A stretch of 64,000 nucleotides of DNA, from assembly GCA_027922465.2 (NCBI GenBank), contig BQMF02000047.1, forward strand, positions 868,001 through 932,000, read 5' to 3'. Made by a program: the position numbers and the translations under genes. Positions within the stretch are counted from its first letter, which is position 1. Every line of letters begins with the position of its first letter. Origin of the DNA: Turritopsis dohrnii (Eukaryota; Cnidaria; Hydrozoa; Anthoathecata; Oceaniidae). A model generated the notes under the pieces. That model made no database searches. It saw only the letters and a program-made list of their open reading frames with translations, and had not been told where the DNA came from. Positions 43,826-55,900 of this stretch are shown piece after piece.

Positions 43826-46472
43826 ATCATTTTAATTATACAAAAAGGCAAACGATTGTGAACCTAGTGATTTTGGTCAGAAAAATTTGACCTTCAACTT
43901 TGAAGAGGGAAGATTAAAACTTTGATCAAATGAATAATTAGAAATGTGGTTTTAAAGAGTCGTTCTCCGGCAAAGTCATTAGCAGCGAATGTTTCATTAA
44001 AGAAACCGATTTAAGGAAAAGTAACGGGGGAAGGAATTACTTTTGCGGTCAATGACAACATTATGAGAATGGATAAAAGGGGGATACAGTGGTACCAGTT
44101 GACACATAACAACAAGAGGAACAGTGGAAGGAACCAGCGCTGTAAGTATCACTATGAATTGTCTATATAGATTTTGTGTAACATACTACCGTTTCAGGTT
44201 CAAACATAATGAAAAATTTAAAAAAATAAACTTTATACCTGGCGACAATTTGATAAAAGTCAAAAAGAACCGAGAAGGATGCTTTTTACCAACCAAAGAT
44301 TTCAAAGAAAGGTTGCATGGCGGCACGCCCATGGCACGCCCATGTGTTGCAAAATGGATTTTTAGGGCGGACAAACCCAAATGATGTTTGCCTCAGTTTG
44401 ATATGAAGATGATAAGTTTTGACATCAAAAAACGTAAAATTACCATTTTGTTCGGGAAATCTCATTAATAAACTGGCCTATATTCTATCGTTTGTCGCTG
44501 ATTTTCAACACATATTTCCTCGAGACTTAAAAATTTACTTTGTGAGGAAACCTCAGGTCTAAAGTTTAGAACCCTAGAGCCTAGGCCCTTTAGGCCAGGA
44601 TAAATATTAATGATAAAAATGTTTCAGTCGATTTTAAATTTCCAGTAGAAAAACAAATATAAAAACGTTATGTAAAAAAAAATTTTTTTTGCCAAAATCG
44701 CTAGACTGCTTTTACTAGAAACTCTTGGCATCACAAATCTATATTAATCTGCAAAAGATTGTTTGCGAGATTTTACGTTTGTTTACGAAGCGTTTTCCAA
44801 AATGATTATAAACGATTACATGTTTGGTACGAACATATTTACTGAACTCTTAGTGTACTGTTCCGCACGTGACTTTCGAGCATCTTTGCCAAGTTTCAGG
44901 CTTGTTTTAACTTCTTAGACGTAAGCTATCTTCAAGTATCCTCAAAGTGAATGTATATTTTAATTTTAATTTTTAGCAAGGCTTACAAAATTTTTTGTGG
45001 GAAGCAAATAATTATTAAAAGATAGTACAAAGAAAATTGTGACGTAATGCATAAATTACAAGAAAAAGGTGTCTGGGTCACACACATTCCTAAATAACTT
45101 TCTAATGTTGAGCAATGCTGACTTGGGACAGCATGTAACCGAAAGATATGTAACTGCCATTCGCAACACATTTGAAAGAACAATGCTTCTTTTTATCAAA
45201 AGTGTAATTTGACACGAAGGCGGAGGATTTTGTCAGACGATGCAATTCTTATCATGCTGTTCGCGATTTTCAACCTGATTACATGAATGATGGTGAAATG
45301 TAATTAAGTTTATTTAACGACTTTCCAAAATTTTAATAAAATATTTTCGCTGAGGAAGTAGCGGATTCGAGCAATGACTACTGGCAATTAAGTATATCCG
45401 CAGATGTAAGCTGTTACCATACACAAACAATTTACTAAATTATGGTTTCTTTAGTAATGAAATGTATTTTTCAGTATGAAGTGTGGATCTACAACTCGCT
45501 TAACAGATCGAAAGGAGGTTTCATGAAAGTCAATCTATTGAGAATCAAATCAACTTTGGAATTTTATCAAGTAAAGATAAAAAAAAGTAGATTTTGATAA
45601 ATAACATGCAATTTTAACAACTATCTTTAGAAATTACGTTTGAATATTATCTAACTAAAAAATCTCCTGGGAGGTTCCCCAGGCTAGTTCACACTTTGCT
45701 TCCAAATAACAAATGACAAGTCTAGTCTGATTTTTCTCGTCACGTGATTATGATGTCTCTAACACTAAACGGTTCACATGAATTTGCTTTACTAGCATAC
45801 TTTTTTTAAGGATTTCTGATCATATTGGAATATGTATGGTCTTGTAGAATCCCTGAGAACAAAACTATGCAGTTTTTAATAATTAGCTAAAAAAGTTAAG
45901 CTCCCTACATTTCTCAGTTTCCTGGCGTAGGTTGAAAGAGTTTGTGTTACTTCTGCGAAAAAATGTATTATGAACCCCTCATGCTTTCTATTCGTTTTCA
46001 ACCTACATTTAAAAATGTCGTCATAATCTTGTATTGTACGCACCTTTCGTTTCCTACTTGCAAACATATATTTTACTATTAGTTAGAAAGATTAAAAATC
46101 TCTCGTGAAGAACTTTGAACTTTTATTAATGAATGTTGTTAATAAATAAAAGCTTAATCCTAACTTCACTTCCTGATGTATCAAACGAGAATGGAACAAA
46201 AGAAAGAAAAAAGAATTATCTATAGAACAAAAAACAAACATGTAAGATGGGCCGTGAATGACGTAAGAATGCTAGATTTAGATTCATATCATCCATGACC
46301 AGACATTTTTATAAAACCTTTCTGAAATGAATCGCGGAAAATATCTGTTATGACTTGACGTACCGCATTGAAACTGGGTAAAGAAAGTGATAGTCTTAAC
46401 CATATCTGTAAATGGGCATGACTCCACTGTATTATGTGCCAATCACACAGCGGGAATACTCAGCAATTAAGA
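43826..46472. other. Non-coding interval
   Basis: About 2.6 kb in which I see no supported gene, RNA or mobile element with definable ends. The frame at 44124-44384 has no coding signature, and its GGCACGCCCATGGCACGCCC part is a short local duplication. Confidence 0.4.
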
Positions 46473-46503
46473 CCAATGACGTAATAGCTAGTTATTATAA
46501 AAA
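46473..46503 (+). promoter_or_regulatory. CCAAT / CRE-like / TATA promoter cluster
   Basis: CCAAT (46473-46477) runs into TGACGTAA (46477-46484, CRE/ATF half-palindrome), and TATAAAAA follows at 46496-46503. A leader exon could run from about 46528 to 46587, where TTTCAG is followed by GTAGGT, splicing to the TTTTCTAG acceptor at 47133-47134 ahead of the 402-residue gene. Inferred from arrangement. Confidence 0.5.
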
Positions 46504-47170
46504 GACTGTCTTTCACAACTACTTCATTAAAAAACCATCCCTTTTGAGTTTGGTGTTGTCGTAACAGGAAACCTAACAAACTTTCAGGTAGGTTCTTTTT
46601 TTCAATTTCGTTTCTTGAGCAAAACAAGAATCGGTTGTTTGCCATTTCTCTTGAAATATTTGGCAAATTATAATCACTTCCCTTATTTTTAATTTTCAAT
46701 GAAACAATAACAGCTGATATTGAAGTAATAGCGTAGACGACAAACTTTTTTGAAAATCAGAGTGTCGTTTGGACACAATAATTGACAATGCCACAAGAAA
46801 CATTAAAAGTATATTTAACGACGGAACACAAATGAGCAGCAAGTCGTTAATGTGTGTCGTGTAAAAAAACTTATTGTTTTGTCTTTGGCCAGGAGGGCAA
46901 TATTAATTTGAATGGAAGTAAACATTTGATATTACCAAAGAGAATTAATGACATGCTGGATTGATCAAACGTTACTCGAAGCATGGACATTATCAATTAT
47001 TTTCGCGATAACATTTTATTCGCTAGCTTAGTTGAAAAGATACATCCATTTTACGTCATAAAGATATACTGTCATACTTGTTTGTTTTACATTTCATTTT
47101 ATTTGTTTTATTTATTTTCCTGTTTCTTTTCTAGGTTAGATAAAAAAGGAAACGAAATTTAAGTCCCAAT

Positions 47171-48379
47171 ATGGAAACCTATCAGCCTATTTTGTATACG
47201 TTAATCCCATTTTTTATATGGATCTTTTGGTATGTTTACGATCGATATCGTTGGTATGCAACCGTTATCCGAAATAATCCTCAAACAGCATCTTTGGTAC
47301 CCGTGCTGACGAAAACCAATGAAGCTCGGGAAAGAACGATACGAAAAGAACGGAACAAAGTTTTCGCACCTGCATGTTCGTTTCGTCAGTATTTGAAGTA
47401 TTTACAGCTAGCTTGTTTGCCGTACGCGTGGAGTGTTCCGGTGAAGTTCCTGAAGCAAATGTATGCGCGACAGTTTCGAAGTAAACTCACTGATTATGAG
47501 AAGCGACAAAGACTGGCAAAAATGGTTCTAGAAACGTCATTAACTTTGGGCTTCAACAGTAAAGAATCAGAAAATATTTACTGCTTTCGATACCAGAAAT
47601 TTCGTATGCCCTCCCGAAAAAGTACGGAAGATGATTTTTATTTCATAGACGACTGTATTGTTCGAATTGAAATTGACGAATGCAACCGACAAGTTCTTAA
47701 AGACATTATGATCGATGGAGAACTTTTAGAGAACATAAATGAAATGTTTTCGTTTTTAAACACTCTATGGTGTGTCTACACGCACACAATGACACATGTT
47801 ATGGCTGGCAATATTGCGGAGGTGAATATCAATGACATGAAAAACAGACAAGATGTGTCAGAAGATCTACGAAACAGTATCGACGATATGCACGCCGCAG
47901 TCTCTGGAATGAACGAATCAGCCAACCATTATCCAGCCGATATTTGGGGAATTCCTCGTCAACAGTTGCAAGTAATCTTGGGATATAACGGTGTACAACA
48001 AATTGGAAACCATCAAAATATTGTTCAGTGCTATCCTATCAGTAATTTTATCAGATTTACCATGAAAGCTAGAAAAATTTTCGCTAAATATCTTGGCGGT
48101 ACAGGTGTTTCCATATCCACCTTATCAGCAAACACCATCTTCCATTCGATTGACCATTATAACATGGGCAAATATTTTCTTCAAGAATCGGAAGAGAAGA
48201 CATTTCTTGGCGTAGACTCCAGAATGATAACATCACTGTTAGGTGATCTTAATTATGATCTCGGACATTGGCAAGGTATGAAATACACCAAGTATTCAAC
48301 TTGGCAACAAATATATCAGGAACTGAAATTGATTGATGAGGAACTTGCAGACAAAGTGCATATGTTTGTCAGTGTATAA
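47171..48379 (+). CDS. Unrecognised membrane-anchored His-rich protein, 402 aa
   Basis: One intact coding exon. Residues 7-24 (ILYTLIPFFIWIFWYVYD) are a hydrophobic anchor followed by basic residues, so probably an N-terminally anchored protein with a cytosolic or luminal body. The body has a DDFYFIDD acidic stretch near 156, then LWCVYTHTMTHVMAGN near 200 and IFHSIDHYNMGKYF near 323. These two short segments both place paired histidines (HxxxH, HxxxDH) on predicted helices, which could bind a metal or haem. I do not recognise the family; an oxygenase-like function would only be a guess. The single-exon structure with a likely 5' UTR intron, in a genome of many-exon genes, allows origin by retroposition or horizontal transfer. 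The start is the first ATG after the CTAG acceptor. Confidence 0.85.
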   Translation: METYQPILYTLIPFFIWIFWYVYDRYRWYATVIRNNPQTASLVPVLTKTNEARERTIRKERNKVFAPACSFRQYLKYLQLACLPYAWSVPVKFLKQMYARQFRSKLTDYEKRQRLAKMVLETSLTLGFNSKESENIYCFRYQKFRMPSRKSTEDDFYFIDDCIVRIEIDECNRQVLKDIMIDGELLENINEMFSFLNTLWCVYTHTMTHVMAGNIAEVNINDMKNRQDVSEDLRNSIDDMHAAVSGMNESANHYPADIWGIPRQQLQVILGYNGVQQIGNHQNIVQCYPISNFIRFTMKARKIFAKYLGGTGVSISTLSANTIFHSIDHYNMGKYFLQESEEKTFLGVDSRMITSLLGDLNYDLGHWQGMKYTKYSTWQQIYQELKLIDEELADKVHMFVSV

Positions 48380-51300
48380 ATGACTGTAAGCAAGCCATAC
48401 TTTAGACAAACAAAAAACAAATCATAAAAACAACGAAAATACAATATTTATGTAATTTATTTATTTACAACATTTTATGCCATTTGCATTATGTTTGAGA
48501 TATGATATCCTTTTTCTTATGTCTCAGGCGGATGTCATTTTATTTCAGGAATACGTTTCTAGAACAGACGAGACAAGATTAAACCTGAAAATTAAACCTT
48601 TACGATTATAATGATGAGTTAATTGATGAAAGATCCTCAATGATCGATTTTTCCTATGAACTTTTCTTTGCACGTCTCATAATTCTTACTCTCTAAGGTA
48701 TCCACGAATTGCGAGTAATCTGTAAATATTATTCCAGAATTTATTTGAATTCATTTGATCTTCAGTTGACTGTGTTACGTTGTTTATTAATTTTATCTGC
48801 TACTTTTGGAATAAATTGTTTGAAGAATTTTTAGCGAGGTAGATTTTTTGTAATATGTCATTATTTAAAAGAAAATAAACGAAATATAACAAGATGCATT
48901 TTTCCCAAATTTTTCATCTGAATGCCATAGACTTTTCCGACGTTAAAACAACACAAAAAAGCATTTATTGAAATGGTATCTTGATATTGGATTAAATCCT
49001 CGATAATCCAGGCAAACAATGCTTTAGTAATTCACACCTTCACGATAACGACGATGTTGATTTCTTTTGAATTAATCCCAAAATTGAGATGGAAGAGATT
49101 TGGCGTTGCAAAGGAGTGAACTACCTAGCCGAAATGAGAATGCCGAAATTAAATATGACTGAAAAATTGATTTATTTTCCAAAACGTTCAATGTACTATA
49201 ATAAGGGTACAACTATAAATCTTGGAAGTTGTCAGAAAGAGAAAGTATTTGCAATGACTACGGTTTGATTCTGTGTTTTCTCTGAAACTAGTCGGAAAAA
49301 CCGGCTAAAGGAATGATAATTATCTTGCGTAGGCGTAAGCATGGAAACACAACAGAAGTTAGACCGGTCACAAACACATAGTTTCATGAATCATCGTTAG
49401 CTTTGTTTTCAGGCTGGGAGATAATCCAAGGGAGCCTTGTTTAGAATGGAATAATGAGGGCCTATAGCGTTACTCTACAGTCCATGACGTCAAGATAATT
49501 AATTACTCTAATCTAACAAACTAGTTACCAGTCTTGCATATGTTGTTTGGAGCACGTTCGAACGGATCCATGATTCACCTTTATGAAAACATTAATGTCG
49601 ATGTTTAGACAGACCAGTAGACGTTGGAAATGAAACTATTTCGTTTTGATCAACATGTCGACAAAGAGATGAGAAGGAGATGGATGGGGGATTTCTGACC
49701 TTTTGATACGACAATTATTATCTCGGGCCCTGCGATTCATAAAATTAAGATAGCTTTTCCGTCGCATTGGACATTTTGTTGACTCGTTAGAACTGCAAAG
49801 AAAAAATACAGTCGTTAATTTAGAAAAGACCTAACCTTGTACCCAGGCTTTCTTGTTTGTTGGCTTGTAAATGGCTATCAGGTACAAAAGACAGTTTCAA
49901 AGGTTTTTGAATCTTCCAAGTTCTATGCATCAGACACAAAGCATGAATGACAATGAATGAACTATTTTAACATATAGTTCATCTAACAATTTGAAAGGTT
50001 AAAAACTTCATGGTGTAAACCTTGTAGAATTTGTTTGGGTTAGTGAAGGTTAGGGTCAGGCTATGCCTTGTTCTTTCAGACTATTTTAAGAAGCTTTTAA
50101 CCGCGAAGTTTAACATCCTTTAAAATGTTAGATGGATGCCCTCTAAGGTCGTGAGAAAACCGAATCAGCAGTTTTCTAAGAAATAATCTTTATGAGAGAG
50201 TTCTTTTGATACAACCTCGTTCCCGAACCATTTCTTATTGTTTTAATGAGGGATTCCCTCCAACCTCGAACTCAGGGTCCCCGAGTTCCTGAGACCCTAG
50301 GTTTGAGTTTGGGATCCCCACTGCTTCTCTCAGCTCTATTCATAACAGTTCATCATCTTTAATATCTTTAATAAGCATTTTTCGAGTGAGATTTTTCGAG
50401 TGAGATTTTTCGAGTGAGATTTTTCGAGTGAGATTTTTCGAGTGAGATTTTCTCAGAAAACTTGAAATAAACATGTTAATTTGTAATGTCTAATCCCCTT
50501 TGGAATGTTTTATCCCTTGACGAAACAATTTTTTTTGTTTCGGTAAAATTTATACTATAAGTACAGTGAAGCTTTTCTTGGAAAGTTGATTCGGATTTTT
50601 ACCTGGAAAATTATTGAATTAACATGGTTGGCACACGTGTATCATGCAGAATTAATTGAAATTACATCAAAGAAACACGACATTTCTGCCCGCTCTGTAT
50701 ACTGCATTTTGTAACATGAAAGATTGAAGTATAGGTAATTGATGTACCAGTTGAAATGTTGGCTAGATATGTCTTTATTTAAATACTTGAACGATGTAAT
50801 ATGTCAAAAAAAGTAGCATACATGTTGAAATCCCAACAAGCATTCTATTTTTAGTGTTACGACAGTTGCACAAGTTATTGCGAATGAATGAATGAATGAA
50901 TGACTTTAAGAGGAATTATCTTGGAGTCTAATCAAATTTGAAATGTTAAAGAGGATAGGAGAGTTAGTTAGTTGGTTTTCTCATTAAGTTCGTTCAAGCA
51001 TTCTTGGCGCATTGGCCCCAACCCCCAACTCAAAATATAAAAAATAAAAATAAAATAAAATAAAAAAATAAACAAAATGTCCCTGATTACAAAACATTTT
51101 AAAGATTAAGTAAAACTCCTAACCCTATCAGAAAATATATAGTCCTTTTTCTTCCCCTTCCAGGCAATACTTCTTAGTAATGTACATGTTAATCCACCTA
51201 TATACGAAAGTCGAGAAAAAAGTGTTTTAAGGGTTACCATATCCTTAAAGTAATCGGCAAATTGATCGGCAAATTAATCGGCAAAAGTATCGGTAACTAG

Positions 51301-52617
51301 TCAGTAGATAAAAGATTTTTATTTTTACTGATTTCTCCATTATTCCTTTTGAATATAGAAACCAACCAACCTTAAGTATTATTATACACTGTTTATTTTT
51401 ATAAGAATTACGTAAATTGGCCTAAAAGCCTTATAATTCTTAATGATTCATCAAGAATGAGCCTTATATTCTTACGTAAATTTTGACAAATTTGAGCCTC
51501 GTTATCTTATAAAAAGAATTCTTATAAAAAAAAAACAACAACAGTGTACTTCTTCTAAAATACGATGAGCTGATGGGTTGTAAGAAAGTCTTTCTTTTGA
51601 AAGGAAGGCGAGACCTTTTCTCGATATCCCAGCCCAAATATTTTCATCATAAAGGAAGGAAGAGATTCTTCAATAACTATGTCAGTTTTATTTTGTGCAA
51701 AATCAGCATCTTTTATAAGGAAAATATTTTACATTGTATTGATAAGAATTGAGAAACACTTATTGAATTGACTGATAAAAATCTACCTTTTACACTTCTA
51801 ATCCGACATGTAACATACAGGATGTGTAAGTAAGAATTACGAAATGTATAAAAAAATATTGCACCGTCACCCTATTGTTATCAAATTTAAAACTGCAAAC
51901 GTGGCATATTTCTTCCCTCCCACAAAACATGCTCACGATAAACGCATGCTTTCAACACAACTGTTTAATTGATCTTTTCCGGTTTTTATATTTCGAAATT
52001 TCTTCGTGAGAATTTTATTGATGTCACATGTGCTTTTATCAAGATTTGAAATGAAAAATTACAAGCGCCCTTGTTTTCCCCTTTCCTTTTTATGGTATAT
52101 TGCCATTTAATGACCGAAGTCACTCAAAAGTGCATGGCAGATGGATTCAATCACATGACAATCACAGAACACTAAAATAAGCCTTAAAACACCTTATCTT
52201 TTCCTATCTGCACGTCAATTCACAAAACTTGTCGTCATACATGGTTTGTTGATGCATAGAAAAGAGGTTTCTATGGTTGATGGGTTATTTTGGGTTGATG
52301 GGTTAGATTTCTATCTATTCGTATTTCTATGGTTGATGGGTTAATGATTGAAAACTGATTTTTTTGTGAGTTAGTAAATTTCTGAGTGAGAAATGTTTCA
52401 ACCGAAATGGTAAAAAATGTAAATTAGCAAGAAATTTCCATCGTCATGTGACAGATTTGAAATTCTCATGAGAAATTCAGTGGGAAATTTAATAATTTAA
52501 CCGTTGTCAACTGACCTTAAATTAATCTTTAAAAAACAACTAACTTTCCATGAAAAACAATTGGTCAATCTGTGATCATATTTTAATTCACATTGGCGCA
52601 AACATGAAACAGTAATT

Positions 52618-52648
<31 letters not shown>

Positions 52649-52920
52649 TGCAAGTTGAAACATTTGAAATGATGGGTAGAGCAAAGGTCTGTTTCTGCTT
52701 CCTACAGCATAAAAAACATAAAGAGTAAAGAACACGATTGTTGACAAAAAGCTGGTCGTTCTGTTGAAGAAAAGTCGTTTCTCCTATCGCGATGTAAGTC
52801 AAATCTTTGTATGCCCGCGTATGTGGCGTATATAACAAACGACCTTGTTCACTCTTATTAGACGGACCCTCACAGATCTCACAGATAAACATATTACAAA
52901 CTTCTTCTATAAGACGTTTT
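48380..52920. other. Long non-coding interval
   Basis: About 4.5 kb containing the 3' UTR of the preceding gene (AATAAA near 48810), simple repeats, an A-rich tract near 51035-51080, short ATCGGCAAA(T/A)T repeats near 51250-51290, GTTGATGGGTTA repeats near 52278-52345, and a 24-base A run at 52625-52648. No supported gene. Confidence 0.45.
50377..50446. repeat. 14-bp minisatellite, five exact copies
   Basis: ATTTTTCGAGTGAG repeated five times without a difference. Confidence 0.95.
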
Positions 52921-55900
52921 ATGAGGTCAAGAAGTATTGAGGATGTCATGCGTTACAATATCAAACCAACAATTTGCCCCGTGGCCTGGACTTGTAAGCT
53001 TTTGAGTTTGAAAGCTAACTTCAGTGGATTCATTCGTTCTTCTGTTTTTATAGGTTGTTGAAAAGAAGGCAAATCATCCTATCGGTAATCGGCATAACGC
53101 TTATTCTGTCTGTCGCTGCTTTGGCGGTTTTATTTGTTAAGGAACAGTCCAGCTCAAACGCCCCAGCAGCTAAACATGCAGTGACAAAAAATCCGCCCTC
53201 TTCGAAAAAGTATAAAGCCAGGAGATATGAACATGGTGCTGTAGCATCAGATTCGGAGATTTGCTCAAACGTTGGTGTTCGAATTTTGCAGCAAAATGGG
53301 AACGCCATTGATGCGGCAATTGCTAGTATCTTTTGTACAGGTAGTGTAATGTTGTCCATATTTCCTTGAGCCACGTTTTGAAGTTAAATAATAATTTGAA
53401 TAAACGTGAAGGAGAAACTATATCATAAAATTTTTCCCTAATTTCTGCCAACAACATGTATGCACTCGTTTTAAAGGTCTTGTCTTACTTGCTTTTCTTA
53501 ATCCACTGGGGAATATGAATAATTAATGAAATTAATTACCAATTAGTCAAGAGATATAAAAATATGTAAAAACTAGTAAGAACATTGGATACGCAGAGAA
53601 GCTTGTTAAGTAGACATTAACGCAGTCGATTGCGTCGTCTTTTACGTCATAGTTCTTATAATAAGAAATGAGGCAATGGTTACAGCAACATATTTGCAAA
53701 AAGGTTATTGTTGCTTTCCCAATTTTGTTTCGGATAGGCGTAATCAACATCCATTCGTGTGGTATTGGTGGAGGTACATTTCTGCATTTTTATGAACGAC
53801 AAAGGAAGCGATTTTTTATCTACGATTTTCGCGAAGCAGCTCCTTTGAGTTCTCACGAGAAAATGTTTGTCAACAACACGGATCAACAAAGATTTGGTAC
53901 GTATCATTTTTGTAGTCGGATTTCATCGCCATTTTAAATTTAGCGAAATTCCACATAGGCAAAAGATCTGTACATTCTGACGGTAAATGCAATGTGGAAC
54001 ATTTTTTGCTGACCGTTTATGAGCAAAACATTTTTTGTTGACCGTTTATGAGCAAAACATTTTTGCCGACCATTGATGAGCAAGACAATAGAAAGAGATC
54101 CACATTCAGTCATTACAAAATTTTACACCAATTGGAAAATTAACCATTATATTATTCCACCTAATTATATTATTCCACCTTATTATATTATTCCACCTAA
54201 TTTGGACCTGTGGCGAAAGGAAGTGTTTCAATTTTCTGATTGACTAAACGACCCAAACTGTTGACTGTTTTAAACTTTATGTGCTGAAATGTATGTTTGA
54301 TGAAGTGCTGGCTTAAAAGAACAATCTAGCTCAGGTTAAGGAATCCGATAAACTGTGAATAAGAAAGTCGAGAACTGGTAAATACGTAAGGGTAAAATTA
54401 CACAGTTTTTTTCACAGGTGGCTTAGCGGTTGCAGTTCCGTCTCAAGTTAAAGGACTTCGACATGTTTATCGATTTCATGGTCAACTAACGTGGTCCGAA
54501 TTACTTGAACCAGCGATTAAACTAGCCGAAGAAGGTTTCACTGTTACAAAACCTGTTGCTGGTGCCATCGAATATGTTAAAAACCTTCCCCAATTATCAG
54601 CTGGATTAAGGTAAGGTTTAGGTCACTAGCTTCAGTCTTTCACCATTCCTATTCCGAGCCTAGTGAACGGAAAGGATTTTTTGCAGATTGGTGAGACGTG
54701 TATAAAACTTTTTTCCTACGAGGCGAAACAAAACAAGAAGTTTGTGGCTTTAAGTCAGCGCTGTCTTTTAAGACAAAGATACGTACATGTTCAAGTAGCT
54801 TACAGACTGAATGACAGAATGATGTGGATCACTAATGAAGGGGTTTGATTGGCTTTCAGAAACGCTTACGTATAAACGAAATAGCCTGTATGTCGATGAT
54901 AGTCTTGGCAAATCTCAATATAGAGATGCAGTAGAAATAGATTGTTTACGTTCTAAGGAGCCTAGCAACATTGAAAATTAGCACTCGAAAGGTGACATCA
55001 AACACGAAACCGCAAACGTATTCCTTGTGGAGGAAAGTAGATATAAAACTGTATTTGTTTTGCTTTAGGAAACTCCTTACAAAAGCTGATGGAACATTTC
55101 TCAAAGAAGGCGACATATTAAAAAATCCAGTACTAGCCAAAACACTAAGAATAATCCAAAAAGATCCCGATAGCTTTTATAAAGGTGATTTAGCAAAACA
55201 AATTATCAAAGACATTCAAAGTGCTTCAGGTAAATAGTAACATTCAAAGTACCATCATGGATGATGTAATCATTCCTGTTGATGCTGTCATTTTTTCCCT
55301 CCTTTCACGTAAATGACGAAAATTTTCCCCGACGAAAAGTTTGAGAAAAAAAAAAAAGAAATTTGAAAGAAACTGTAAAATAGTAAAATTTTGTAGATTT
55401 TCCCCGACGAAATTATCCCCAATAAGCTCTTTCTCCTTCTGTTCTTACATATTCTTTCACTTATATTCTGCTTATATTCAACTGTTGGAAACGCAAATTT
55501 TGAAGCTGTTTATTTTCAATGAGTGTACCGGATTTCAAGATCATTTTTACATCAATAGAATGCCTTTTCCTAATATCTTTCACCTCGTGTATTTCGGCGA
55601 AGAATAAAACGGTGGTTTTTGAAAAAAAAAAAAAGGAAAATGACTTGGGAAAATGTAATTAAATTTTCAATGGTCGATACTCCGACTTGATTCCTTTAAA
55701 CCAGTAGGAGCTATCGACTGACTACACGAAGACACTCTTGATTCCCGATTACTAATAATAAGGTTTTCTGTGTTACAATGGTTACAATGAGATGAGTGAA
55801 CTTTTGTCTCTTGTACAAATAGGTAGCATGGTTCTTCAAGATCTTGAAAGCTATGAAGTAAAGAAACGGGATGTTCTTCATCTAAAGCTTCCAGCTGGTA

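Noticed and set aside
44124..44384. 86-codon frame MEGTSAV...
   Set aside because: No splice context, codon bias or recognisable domain; it overlaps a mirror frame.
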